A stretch of DNA of 21,657 bases from Helicobacteraceae bacterium (GCA_031276985.1 JAISMA010000002.1:1-21657), one strand, 5' to 3'. Counted from the first letter of the stretch, positions 14,722 to 21,657 are shown. Translations and numbers: made by a program. Notes: generated by a model from the sequence alone, not told the origin.

Positions 14722-15747
14722 ATGCCGCTTAACGACGAAAATCTTTCAAACCGCAATAAAACGCAAGAGTACAGCCAAGAGACAAAAAAGCTATTAAGCC
14801 AACTCGAAGATTTGATCGCGCAAATCGACGAGTTTGAAAAAGAACTTTTAGAGCAGCGCGCATTATTAAAAGAGGTAGTAGAGGTTCAACCCACAGCCTT
14901 ATGGGTTTTGAATCAAGACGGGTCAATATACGTTAATAACGAAAAGGCAAGACAGACGCGAATCGATCCAAAAACAATTAGCCCCGCGCATAACGACGCG
15001 GAGATAGAAATAGACGATCATTTCTATCTGCTGCAGGTTTCAAAACAAAACGGCAAAACGATCATCACCGCTACGGACAACACCAAAAATAAACGCAACG
15101 AGAGGCTGATCGCAATGGGTCAAATGGCGGCGCATCTGGCGCACGAAATACGCAACCCGATCGGCGCGGCGGCAATCTTGGCGTCGACGCTTTTTGACAA
15201 AGTGGACATTCGCGCCAAATCGATCGTGCTGGAGATTAAAAAATCGATATGGCGCGTGGAGCGAATCGTTAAAGCCACTCTGCTGTTTTCCAAAGGCTTT
15301 ACGCTAAATCCAAAACGTTTTAATTTCCGCGATCTGATCGCGGAATTAGAAAGCGGCGCGGCGAATTACTCGTATTCAAAAGCGATCGAGTTCAACTTCA
15401 ATCTGCCCGACGAAGTTATTAACGCCGATTTTGATCTGATCGCGCTTGCGTTGCATAATATGATTTTCAACGCGATCGACGCTATTGAAGAGAGCGAAAA
15501 CGAAGAGGGAGCGATCGCTATAAACTGCGTCAAAGACGGCGAAATTTATGCGTTGGAGATTGTCGATAGCGGCAAGCCTTTTGAAAATAACGCGCGATTG
15601 TTCGAGGCGTTTTACACCAGCAAAACAAAAGGGCATGGATTGGGGTTAATTTTAACGCGCCAAATTATCGAGGCGCACGGCGGATCGATCGCGCTTTTGG
15701 ACGGCAAAAAAGGGTTTTTGGCGCGCCTTCCTTCCGTCGTCGATTAA
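14722..15747 (+). CDS. flgS: Soluble sensor histidine kinase FlgS
   Basis: A cytoplasmic histidine kinase, 341 residues, without membrane segments. The order is a coiled-coil N-terminus (about 15-52), a degenerate PAS-like part with VEVQPTALWVLNQDGSIYVN, the H box HLAHEIRNPIG with phosphorylated H141, an N box (ALHNMIFNAIDA), a G1 box (VDSGKPF) and a G2 box (GHGLGL). The VxPTALWVLN segment and overall layout match FlgS of Campylobacter and Helicobacter, which senses flagellar export assembly and phosphorylates FlgR to activate sigma54-dependent flagellar genes. FlgR is not in this window. A GGAG site lies six bases before the ATG. It probably shares the rodA-tRNA transcript. Confidence 0.85.
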   Translation: MPLNDENLSNRNKTQEYSQETKKLLSQLEDLIAQIDEFEKELLEQRALLKEVVEVQPTALWVLNQDGSIYVNNEKARQTRIDPKTISPAHNDAEIEIDDHFYLLQVSKQNGKTIITATDNTKNKRNERLIAMGQMAAHLAHEIRNPIGAAAILASTLFDKVDIRAKSIVLEIKKSIWRVERIVKATLLFSKGFTLNPKRFNFRDLIAELESGAANYSYSKAIEFNFNLPDEVINADFDLIALALHNMIFNAIDAIEESENEEGAIAINCVKDGEIYALEIVDSGKPFENNARLFEAFYTSKTKGHGLGLILTRQIIEAHGGSIALLDGKKGFLARLPSVVD

Positions 15748-15878
15748 CGCCGAGAGCGCCGATCGCCTCGCGTTTGCGCGCGTTTTGATTTCTGCCATTT
15801 TGCCGCAAAAACAAAGCGGCGCGATCGCAATCGGCGGGTTTTGGACGGATCGCAGGCGATTATTTTAAGTTTTTGGCG

Positions 15879-15884
15879 TATAAT
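15879..15884 (+). promoter_or_regulatory. Promoter of the 200-residue hypothetical gene
   Basis: A consensus TATAAT preceded by a T-rich run (TTTTAAGTTTTTGGCG), the campylobacterial sigma70 layout. The expected start is near 15891, giving a leader of about 25 bases before the ATG at 15916. Confidence 0.65.
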
Positions 15885-15915
15885 TTACGCTCTGTTAAAA
15901 CCTCAAAGGATATAT

Positions 15916-16518
15916 ATGTCAAGAGATCAAGGAAACGGCGCGTCCAGCGACGAAATTCCGGAGTTGCAATTTTTGGAAGAGTTGCGGTTGCGCGTGGAGC
16001 GCGCGAGCGAAAGCGGTTCGTCGTTTCGGCTAAATAAAGACGCGTTTTGCGTCTATGTCGACAACAAAACGATAGACGGGCTAATCTATCAAGACACGCA
16101 ACAAGTTTATAAAGACTTGATCGCAAAAGCCGTCGATCACGCCAAAAACTCTTACGAGGCGCGTTTTGAGGCGGCAAGAATCCTGCAAGAACACGGCGTG
16201 GTTATCAACGCCGAAACGATTCACGGCGTAATCAACGGAGAGACGACGTATATCCGCGCCCAGGCGGAATACTTCGCGTGGAGCGCGATCGTAGCCTGCC
16301 CTTCGTCGCTAAAGGTGATCAACGGCGGCGCTCATATAACGACGATTCCCGTGTCGCGTTTTGTGGTGTTGCACCTTTACAACTTCGATCTTTCGTTTGA
16401 AGAAAACGAGTATATGCTCAACAAAAAGTCCAGAAACGAAGAAAACGAATACGGCGTTATCGAGTTCGACGGCAGAACTCTGGTTGCGGGCGAGGTTTCC
16501 GCCGTTAGCAAAAAATAG
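15916..16518 (+). CDS. Conserved-looking hypothetical protein, 200 residues
   Basis: Not recognised. The start is the ATG at 15916, set by AAAGGA five bases upstream and a promoter 32 bases upstream; the longer open frame from 15841 would begin before the promoter. The protein is soluble, without signal peptide or membrane segment. It has an acidic, helical N-terminal half with alternating charges (ELRLRVERASESGSS, then VYKDLIAKAVDHAKNSYEARFEAARILQEHG) and a beta-rich C-terminal half (IHGVINGETTYIRAQ, then VINGGAHITTIPVSRFVVLHLYNFDL) ending with a charged tail. It is monocistronic and converges on the DHH gene. Confidence 0.75.
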   Translation: MSRDQGNGASSDEIPELQFLEELRLRVERASESGSSFRLNKDAFCVYVDNKTIDGLIYQDTQQVYKDLIAKAVDHAKNSYEARFEAARILQEHGVVINAETIHGVINGETTYIRAQAEYFAWSAIVACPSSLKVINGGAHITTIPVSRFVVLHLYNFDLSFEENEYMLNKKSRNEENEYGVIEFDGRTLVAGEVSAVSKK

Positions 16519-16525
16519 CCGCGCA

Positions 16526-16545
16526 AAGCGTCTTTCGGGACGCTT
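16526..16545. terminator. Stem-loop between convergent genes
   Basis: AAGCGTC (16526-16532) pairs with GACGCTT (16539-16545) with loop TTTCGG, in the 36 bases between two convergent stop codons. No long U-run follows in either direction, so termination may be inefficient or Rho-assisted. Confidence 0.45.
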
Positions 16546-16554
16546 AAACCGCGC

Positions 16555-18024
16555 TTATACCAATTCGTAAGTTTTATGAAAAATCTCGCCCTTAACGACG
16601 TATAGATCGTTAAAATCGCCGATCGGCGCGGCTAAATAATCGCCGATTTTGCCCGAAAAATATCTCTCCGCATCCCACGCGGAAAAGACTTTTACGTCTC
16701 TAGCCAGCGGCGCGGCGCGGATTATTATGTCGGCTTTTGACGCGCAGGGTTTAACGGAGCGAATAATCGACTTTTTGTCCCCCGATCGCCTGCTGATAAC
16801 CGTCGGCTCGTATTCCGCGTTAAACGAATATTGACCGGGCAAAACCGCGTAGCTTTCTTCAAAACGGCTTTTGCGTATCGGATAGACTTCGCCCTCGACG
16901 CCAATCATCAAATAAACCTCTTTGGAAGCCAGCGTGTCGATGTCGCCTTCCAGCGTGCGAACGCATATCGGCTCGCCATCTTCAAAAATGTCGATCGTGG
17001 GCGCAAATCCAATCGGAATCGGCAGTTTGCGATAACGCGGCATAGCGGCAAAATCGACGTTGTGATTGCGCGAGTCGATGACGTTGTAGCGCGATTGGTA
17101 CGCTTCGATCTTAGCCGTTATAAAGCGCTCGGCGCTAACGCCGGTTAGCGCTTTTAGCGAAATGTAACCGCCCGATTTTTCCGCGCCGCCGCCTCCGCTT
17201 CCCACGCCTTCGGTGATAAACGCGGCTAACTCGTCCGCTCTCGTTTCGCGCACCGAACTTCTAATCGATAGTTTTACGCCCGCGTTGTGCGGCGCGTAAA
17301 CCGCGCAACAGTCAAAACTTTCGACTTGCTTGGCGACGTCGCACGCAAAGCCCAAAAGATTCGGATCGCATCTTTCCGATCGCAGCAGACCGATCGCGCC
17401 AATCAGTTGCAACGACGATAAAGCGCGCGCGACCACTCTAAGATCTTCCATAGTGAGCGCGGAATTTTTGAGCTTTTTTATCAGCGCCATATCCGCGCCC
17501 GCGAATTCCGCCAGATCGCGATCGAGCGGATGGCGCGACTCCGCGCCTTCAAGCGTGTCGGTAGTCAAGCCATAGACCAAAGCGGTCGTAACCGCCGCGT
17601 TAGCCGCGAAATCGAAGTTCTCTTTGCGGAGCAGATCCCAAATCAGCGTCGAGCAACTGCCAAGTTGCGGAAAAATAACCAGATTGTCGGCGTTTGGAAT
17701 CTCCTGTCTGTGATGATCAAAAACCGCGAAGCGATCGCATTCAAAGCGCGTAACGTTGCCCGCGCCGTATTGGCAATCGACGGTGATTAGCATTTTCGGG
17801 CGCGGCAGATCGACGACATGCTCCAGCGGAATGGCGAGAGCTTTAATCATCAAAACGACGTTCGGCTTGGTTATTTGCGCGCCGGCGTAGATTAACCTGA
17901 CCTTAACGCCTCTTTCGTCCAAAAAGCGCGACAGCGCGAAACCGCACGCGATCGTGTCGGGATCGGGCGCGTCGTGGCATTGGATTACAACCTCGTCGAA
18001 ATCGGCGATCGCCTTTAACGTCAT
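16555..18024 (-). CDS. DHH-family phosphoesterase with extra C-terminal region
   Basis: A 489-residue DHH-family phosphoesterase; members cleave short oligonucleotides, cyclic dinucleotides or pAp with two manganese ions. The metal motifs are intact: H17-D18-A19-P20-D21-P22-D23, D83 in VDCQ, D103-H104-H105 in FDHHRQ, and D156 in LTTDT. The DHHA1 substrate-binding motif, usually GGGH, reads GSGGGGAEKSGG (275-286), so the histidine is replaced. After residue 340 comes about 150 residues of beta-rich sequence I do not recognise (GEPICVRTLEGDIDTL, VYPIRKSRFEESYAVLPGQYSF). It is the last gene of an operon: its ATG overlaps the stop of the TIR gene upstream (ATGA, 18021-18024). It could clear a nucleotide signal made by the TIR proteins; alternatively it is a housekeeping nuclease. 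Confidence 0.85.
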   Translation of the reverse strand: MTLKAIADFDEVVIQCHDAPDPDTIACGFALSRFLDERGVKVRLIYAGAQITKPNVVLMIKALAIPLEHVVDLPRPKMLITVDCQYGAGNVTRFECDRFAVFDHHRQEIPNADNLVIFPQLGSCSTLIWDLLRKENFDFAANAAVTTALVYGLTTDTLEGAESRHPLDRDLAEFAGADMALIKKLKNSALTMEDLRVVARALSSLQLIGAIGLLRSERCDPNLLGFACDVAKQVESFDCCAVYAPHNAGVKLSIRSSVRETRADELAAFITEGVGSGGGGAEKSGGYISLKALTGVSAERFITAKIEAYQSRYNVIDSRNHNVDFAAMPRYRKLPIPIGFAPTIDIFEDGEPICVRTLEGDIDTLASKEVYLMIGVEGEVYPIRKSRFEESYAVLPGQYSFNAEYEPTVISRRSGDKKSIIRSVKPCASKADIIIRAAPLARDVKVFSAWDAERYFSGKIGDYLAAPIGDFNDLYVVKGEIFHKTYELV

Positions 18025-19172
18025 TTTTTCACCGCCGAAAACCTCGCGCTCGCCACAAGCGTTTCGGCGCGAAAGGTTTTGGAGTTGGAATAGGCTCTAA
18101 TCTCGTATTCGCCTTCGGCGGAGACGGTAAAAGAAACGGAGTAGTCATTGGCTCTAATCGGCGCGTATTCGGCGTATTCGTCGTGCCGCGTGAAAGCCTG
18201 ATAAAGTCCCACAATCGGCTCGTCGTCAAGCATTTTGTCCGTAACGCCGCTAATTACGACGTTAATCGGCTCGTCCAAAGCGTACTCGTCTTTGTCGATA
18301 GCAACGCCAAACGCGCCCAAAGAGCCTTTGGCGACTGAAAATTTGGCGACGCCTTCGGGCTTTGAAGACCTTTCCGTCATCGAGACGTAAAAGCGCGTTT
18401 CGTATTCGCCGGCTTTGATAGGCGCTCTAAGAAGCCGCGTCGAATCGGCGGCGAGTCCGGCATAGTAGGCTTTGCTAAGCGATCCGTTTTGCTCGTTTTT
18501 ATCCCAAACGCCGACAACGGCGCGATCGTTGATCATCTCCGGGGTAAGTTGCGGTATTTTCTCAAATATCTTTTCGTAGGGCAGATAGATCTGTTTGTCC
18601 AAAGTTACCTTGTAAGGATCGGGCAACGGCTCGCCGACCGACAAATAATAGCCGCGCACGCCGACGCCGACGCCGATTAGCGCGATTAAAACCGCGATGA
18701 TCGCAAGCGTCGACAGGACGCGCCTTTTGCGTTTGCGCGATTCTTGTTCCGCGCGCTGTTTGCGTACGGCGTAAAACTCCAAGCCCGCGCAAATCTGGCT
18801 TGCAATCTCTAAAGCGTTTGTTTTGCCGATTACGCCCTGCGTCGCGCTTAAACCAAGCGCCAAACCGGGCGGCAAAATATCCATATCGTCGAGGTAGACG
18901 GGAATAACTCGCTTGCTTAAGCTCAGAGCAAATTCGACCTCGCCGCGCGCGTATTTGCTGGCGACAAACTCTTTAGAGATAAAGGCGATAACGATCTCGC
19001 TGCCGATAATCGCCTGAGCCACCTCGTCCGTCCAAGTGGATGCTAAATGTATGCCCTTGTCGTACCAAACGGAGTAGCCTCTGTTCATGATCGATTCTAT
19101 TACGGGCAACACGATCGCGTCGTTTTTATGCGCGTAGCTAACGAATACGCGGGGCGCTTCGTTTTTGCTCAT
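18021..19172 (-). CDS. TIR-domain membrane protein 1
   Basis: A 383-residue protein with an N-terminal TIR domain (residues 8-130: VFVSYAHKND, STWTDEVAQAI, FISKEFVASKYARGEVEFAL, VIPVYLDD). The likely NADase catalytic glutamate is E78. After a basic stretch (RKQRAEQESRKRKRR) comes one membrane segment (about 152-172), then two repeats of about 90 residues (187-280 and 289-380), each beta-rich and ending in GEYETRFYV or GEYEIRAYS. The topology predicts TIR in the cytoplasm and the repeats outside. The start ATG at 19172 overlaps the stop of the second TIR gene and has AAAGGAGC before it. TIR domains in bacteria make signalling nucleotides from NAD or deplete NAD; which, if either, applies here is not visible. 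Confidence 0.85.
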   Translation of the reverse strand: MSKNEAPRVFVSYAHKNDAIVLPVIESIMNRGYSVWYDKGIHLASTWTDEVAQAIIGSEIVIAFISKEFVASKYARGEVEFALSLSKRVIPVYLDDMDILPPGLALGLSATQGVIGKTNALEIASQICAGLEFYAVRKQRAEQESRKRKRRVLSTLAIIAVLIALIGVGVGVRGYYLSVGEPLPDPYKVTLDKQIYLPYEKIFEKIPQLTPEMINDRAVVGVWDKNEQNGSLSKAYYAGLAADSTRLLRAPIKAGEYETRFYVSMTERSSKPEGVAKFSVAKGSLGAFGVAIDKDEYALDEPINVVISGVTDKMLDDEPIVGLYQAFTRHDEYAEYAPIRANDYSVSFTVSAEGEYEIRAYSNSKTFRAETLVASARFSAVKK

Positions 19173-20335
19173 TTTGCTCCTTTCGCGTCGTTCAAGCCGC
19201 GCACGCTTATCTGTTTTTTTGCCATTAGCGTAGCTTTAGTCAGAATATCGACGTTATTATAGACGCGAATTTCATAACGCCCGTTTGATCGCGGCGCAAA
19301 CAGCGCGATCGCGGCGTTTTTCTTATCGACGATCCTTTTGCTAACCGCGTCGTCTCCGCTTGCCCAAACGCGCCAAACGCCGACGACCATTCGGCTATCG
19401 ATCGCGTCTTTTTTCACGTCGCCGATCTTAGCCGAAAATTTTTCGTTTGGCGCGTAGGCGTTTTTGCTCGTATTGATCGCGTAGCCGCTTTGAGCGCTTT
19501 CAAGCGCGCTAAATTGTTTCGCGGCGATCAGCTCGCCGTTCAAAGCGTAGATTCTAGCTTCGTATTCGCCCGCCAAACCGGGGGCGCGTACGATAATCGA
19601 CGCGGCGGGTTTTGCGACTTGTTTTACGGTTATCCACTCCAGATCGTCCGCGCCGACGTTGGCGACGCCCGCGATTGCGCCGTTTTTGAGCTTGTCTTTG
19701 ATCGCTTTGTCTATTTTAATCGCAATCGGCTCGGCGGGCGCGTATTGGCTTTTTGCAAGCGAAAGCGTTTTGACATGCTCGCGCTCCGCTTGATTTAGCG
19801 CGCCAAGTTGCGTTGCGACTTGTTTTAGTAGCGCGTCTTTATCGCGCGCGTAAAATATGGCGATTGATCCCGCGCCGATCAGCGCGATTAAAATCGCAAT
19901 GATCGCTTTTTTGGCGAATGATTTCGAGGCGTTAGGCAGATTGTTTTGCTTTAGCGCCGCGCAGAGTTTTTGCGCGATCGCCGCCGAACCCGTCCCCGCG
20001 ATCCCTTGAACGGCGTTCAGCCCAATCGCCAAACCGGGCGGCAGCTCCTCGATTGGATCTAAATAAACGGGGATAATGCGCTTTTGCTTTTGAAAGGCGT
20101 ACTCGATTTCGCTACGCACGAAAAGCGAAACGGCGGACGCTTTGGACAAAAAGACGACGAAAATCTCGCACTCGCTAATGGCTTTTGCGATCTCGTCCGT
20201 CCAAGTGGAGCTAACTTTAATGGCGCGATCGCACCATATTTCGTAGCCCTCTTTGACGACGCGATTCGCAACCGCCAATACAATTCTCGCGTTTTCGTGA
20301 GCGTAACTGATAAACGCAAACCTTTTTGCCGCCAC
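19169..20335 (-). CDS. TIR-domain membrane protein 2
   Basis: A 388-residue paralogue of the next gene with the same order: TIR (5-130: FAFISYAHEN, STWTDEIAKAI, FVRSEIEYAFQKQKRIIPVYLD; likely catalytic E76), a basic turn, one membrane segment (143-162), then two beta-rich repeats (about 190-276 and 285-377) that share the pattern YAPxEx...GVx...AP...GxYExRxY. The start is GTG at 20335 with AAAGG six bases upstream; an overlapping ATG one base earlier is out of frame. It is first in the operon, about 166 bases from the divergent hsp20 gene. Confidence 0.85.
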   Translation of the reverse strand: MAAKRFAFISYAHENARIVLAVANRVVKEGYEIWCDRAIKVSSTWTDEIAKAISECEIFVVFLSKASAVSLFVRSEIEYAFQKQKRIIPVYLDPIEELPPGLAIGLNAVQGIAGTGSAAIAQKLCAALKQNNLPNASKSFAKKAIIAILIALIGAGSIAIFYARDKDALLKQVATQLGALNQAEREHVKTLSLAKSQYAPAEPIAIKIDKAIKDKLKNGAIAGVANVGADDLEWITVKQVAKPAASIIVRAPGLAGEYEARIYALNGELIAAKQFSALESAQSGYAINTSKNAYAPNEKFSAKIGDVKKDAIDSRMVVGVWRVWASGDDAVSKRIVDKKNAAIALFAPRSNGRYEIRVYNNVDILTKATLMAKKQISVRGLNDAKGAK

Positions 20336-20398
20336 ATTCGCCTTTCCGTTTTCTCCGATCTTAGCGCTACGGGCTTAAGGCGCGGCGCAACGCAAAGT

Positions 20399-20427
20399 TG
20401 AATAGGCGCTATAAAAAGACTTGACAA
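20399..20427 (-). promoter_or_regulatory. Possible promoter of the TIR-TIR-DHH operon
   Basis: On the minus strand TTGTCA (20422-20427) is 17 bases from TATTCA (20399-20404). The -35 is good but the -10 matches only half the consensus. The -35 overlaps the -35 of the divergent hsp20 promoter, so the two would share this DNA. Confidence 0.3.
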
Positions 20428-20450
20428 TGAGAGGCTCAATGTTGTATAAT
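20421..20450 (+). promoter_or_regulatory. Sigma70-type promoter of hsp20
   Basis: TTGACA (20421-20426), 18 bases, TATAAT (20445-20450): both boxes match the consensus exactly. Control is presumably by repression at the CIRCE-like site just downstream. Confidence 0.85.
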
Positions 20451-20454
20451 CACT

Positions 20455-20481
20455 TTAGCGCTTAAAGCAGTAGAGCGCTAA
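20455..20481 (+). promoter_or_regulatory. CIRCE-like operator (HrcA site)
   Basis: TTAGCGCTT, nine bases, GAGCGCTAA. The layout equals the CIRCE consensus TTAGCACTC-N9-GAGTGCTAA, with the inner bases changed symmetrically (CAC to CGC). The arms form an 8-bp perfect inverted repeat. It spans the expected transcription start of hsp20, where HrcA binding would block transcription until heat shock. HrcA itself is not in the window. Confidence 0.75.
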
Positions 20482-20501
20482 ATAAAACTAAGGAGCTTCA
20501 G

Positions 20502-20918
20502 ATGACAGTTCAAAGATTTGATCCTTTTCAGGAGTTTCGCCGCCATCTTTTGGAGGCTTTCAGCGACAAAAACGACGTAACGCCCAATCTCGCGGGCTTC
20601 ACTCCCGCCGTTAGCGTTCGGGAAACCGATTCGGCGTATCTGATCGCGCTTGATCTGCCGGGCGTGGATAAAGACGCGATTGCCGTCGATCTAAAAGACA
20701 ACGCGCTAACTATCAGCGGCGAGCGCAAGTTTGAAGAGGAGGTCAAAGAAGACGATTTCTACCGCCTCGAAAGCCGTTACGGACGATTTGAGCGGCGCTT
20801 TAGCCTGCCCGACAACGCGGACGCGGACGCGATCGAAGCCGCCTACAAAAACGGCGTTTTGACTTTGACGTTGCCAAAAGTTCAAGCCAAAGCGGCGAAA
20901 CAAATTAACATCAACTAA
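20502..20918 (+). CDS. hsp20: Small heat-shock protein, Hsp20 family
   Basis: An alpha-crystallin type chaperone of 138 residues that holds unfolding proteins until DnaK/ClpB can refold them. A short N-terminal arm (VQRFDPFQEFRRHLLEAF) is followed by the alpha-crystallin domain (FTPAVSVRETDSAYLIALDLPGV, then LTISGERK, FERRFSLPDNADADAIEAAYKNGVLTLTLPK). The usual C-terminal I-x-I anchor is ININ at the extreme end. An AAGGAG site lies six bases before the ATG. Expression is probably controlled by HrcA through the CIRCE-like site in the leader. Confidence 0.95.
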   Translation: MTVQRFDPFQEFRRHLLEAFSDKNDVTPNLAGFTPAVSVRETDSAYLIALDLPGVDKDAIAVDLKDNALTISGERKFEEEVKEDDFYRLESRYGRFERRFSLPDNADADAIEAAYKNGVLTLTLPKVQAKAAKQININ

Positions 20919-20941
20919 CGTTCGTCGCTTCGCGCTCTATC

Positions 20942-20974
20942 GCCGCCTGTCGCGCCTAAAAACGCGCGGGCGGC
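20942..20974. terminator. Stem-loop between convergent hsp20 and DUF3592 genes
   Basis: GCCGCC (20942-20947) pairs with GGCGGC (20969-20974), with an inner CGCG/CGCG stem. It overlaps the stop codon of the leftward gene. There is no long U-run, so it is at best a weak two-way terminator. Confidence 0.35.
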
Positions 20975-21471
20975 TTGGGCGTATCGGCGCTAACTTTCGC
21001 TTTTGACGCTCTTTTGACTAGTTTTAAGCCGACAAGCGCAAAAACAATCGACAACGCGATAAAAAACGTCAAAAACCACAATTTGCCTACTATGGATATG
21101 ATCTTAGGATTGTCCCGATAGACGTAAATATCGACTTTGTCGCCGACATCCATCGTCGAGCTGTAAAAATCGAGCGGCTCTTCGTAATCCGCGCCGTTAT
21201 AGGCGTAGCGAACCAAAACCGTATGTTTATACGCAGCCGACGAACCCGACGAGGCGGTTTCCCGACCTACGAGCTTTTTTTCGATTTTGGTTATCGTCGC
21301 CGTAACTTGCTCCGCGTTCAATTGAAGAGCGGCGACGTCGATAAACATGCGTATCAGCATAATCAAAAACAAGCAAGCCGTACCCAAAAACAAAACGCCC
21401 ATAGTTGCGAAAAAGCGTTTGCTTGCGGGAGGCGTAATTGCGGAGTCGTGCGTTTGCGCGGTTTTGTTCAT
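20956..21471 (-). CDS. DUF3592-like membrane protein
   Basis: A 171-residue protein of unknown role. Two membrane segments (about 20-44 and 131-152) flank a beta-rich domain (56-128) with the pattern typical of DUF3592: VTATITKIEKK, VLVRYAYNGADYEEPLDF, VGDKVDIYVYRDNPKII. The N- and C-termini would be cytoplasmic. The ATG at 21471 has no close ribosome binding site (an AGGAG is 20 bases away), so expression may be low. No link to neighbours is evident. Confidence 0.75.
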   Translation of the reverse strand: MNKTAQTHDSAITPPASKRFFATMGVLFLGTACLFLIMLIRMFIDVAALQLNAEQVTATITKIEKKLVGRETASSGSSAAYKHTVLVRYAYNGADYEEPLDFYSSTMDVGDKVDIYVYRDNPKIISIVGKLWFLTFFIALSIVFALVGLKLVKRASKAKVSADTPKPPARF

Positions 21472-21544
21472 TTGCGCGATCTTGGCGCAAGTCTCCTAAA
21501 AACGCGATTTTTTGCAAGTTGCCGATCGCGATTTTCGTCGCATT

Positions 21545-21553
21545 TGCTACAAT
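21545..21553 (+). promoter_or_regulatory. Extended -10 box of purE
   Basis: TTGCTACAAT: TG one base before TACAAT, 24 bases before the purE ATG. It is the only good -10 in the short gap, and no -35 is needed for an extended -10. Confidence 0.5.
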
Positions 21554-21576
21554 CGCCGTTAGCAAAAGGAAAATCG

Positions 21577-21657
21577 ATGGGCGCGTTTGTAGGCGTTATT
21601 TTGGGAAGCAAGAGCGATTGGGCGGTCGTCGAAGAGTGCGCCAAAACGCTTGAAAGA
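21577..21657 (+). CDS. purE: N5-carboxyaminoimidazole ribonucleotide mutase, N-terminus (cut by window edge)
   Basis: The first 27 codons only. MGAFVGVILGSKSDWAVVEE contains the GSKSD motif that binds the substrate phosphate in class I PurE, followed by the helix AKTLER. PurE shifts the carboxyl group from N5-CAIR to CAIR in purine synthesis. AAAAGGA lies before the ATG at 21577. The rest of the gene lies beyond the window, so the identification rests on a short but distinctive stretch. Confidence 0.85.
   Translation, partial: MGAFVGVILGSKSDWAVVEECAKTLER

Noticed and set aside
20361..20368. A TTAGCGCT word identical to one arm of the CIRCE-like site, close to the TIR operon start.
   Set aside because: There is no partner arm at the right distance, and the same word also occurs at 11351 away from any heat-shock gene.

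Overview
The window comes from a bacterium of the Campylobacterota (epsilon-proteobacteria). The support is the RpoB, EF-Tu and L33 sequences, which read like those of Campylobacter relatives (for example an L33 ending with a CPRLKKHT stretch), a soluble FlgS-type histidine kinase, and promoters built on extended -10 boxes with T-rich upstream stretches. The base composition looks close to balanced by eye, which is high for this phylum, and the octamer GCGATCGC is strongly over-represented.

Positions 1-11066 are one large block read leftward. In transcription order it is tRNA-Thr(TGT), tRNA-Tyr, tRNA-Gly, tRNA-Thr(GGT), tuf, rpmG, tRNA-Trp, secE, nusG, rplK, rplA, rplJ, rplL, rpoB and rpoC (cut by the window edge). 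This is the classical tRNA-tufB-secE-nusG-rplKAJL-rpoBC order. Structured RNA leaders lie before rplJ and between rplL and rpoB. rpoB and rpoC are separate genes that overlap by 8 bases, unlike the fused gene of Helicobacter.

Positions 11067-12956 are the least ordinary DNA here. A rightward tRNA-Arg(CCT) without encoded CCA is followed by about 690 bases with no convincing protein gene. That stretch holds several strong stem-loops and two leftward sigma70-type promoters that share an almost identical core and 5' segment, each followed by a foldable sequence: a pair of candidate small RNAs. Next come a reading frame with an 11-G tract and a truncated winged-helix fragment that butts against bcp, probably the remains of an integrated element.

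Positions 12957-16518 hold housekeeping genes: bcp (leftward), then rightward rodA, a tRNA with CAT anticodon whose first base is the last base of the rodA stop codon, the flagellar kinase flgS, and a 200-residue protein of unknown function with its own promoter.

Positions 16555-20335 form a leftward three-gene operon with ATGA overlaps: two paralogous TIR-domain membrane proteins, each with TIR, one membrane segment and two beta-rich repeats, and then a DHH-family phosphoesterase with a long unrecognised C-terminal part. This is the best candidate for an undescribed system. It suggests NAD or nucleotide signalling tied to a membrane sensor, possibly in defence or stress response; that function is inference.

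Positions 20336-21657 hold a divergent hsp20 gene with a near-consensus promoter followed by a CIRCE-like operator, a leftward DUF3592-like membrane protein, and the first 27 codons of purE.
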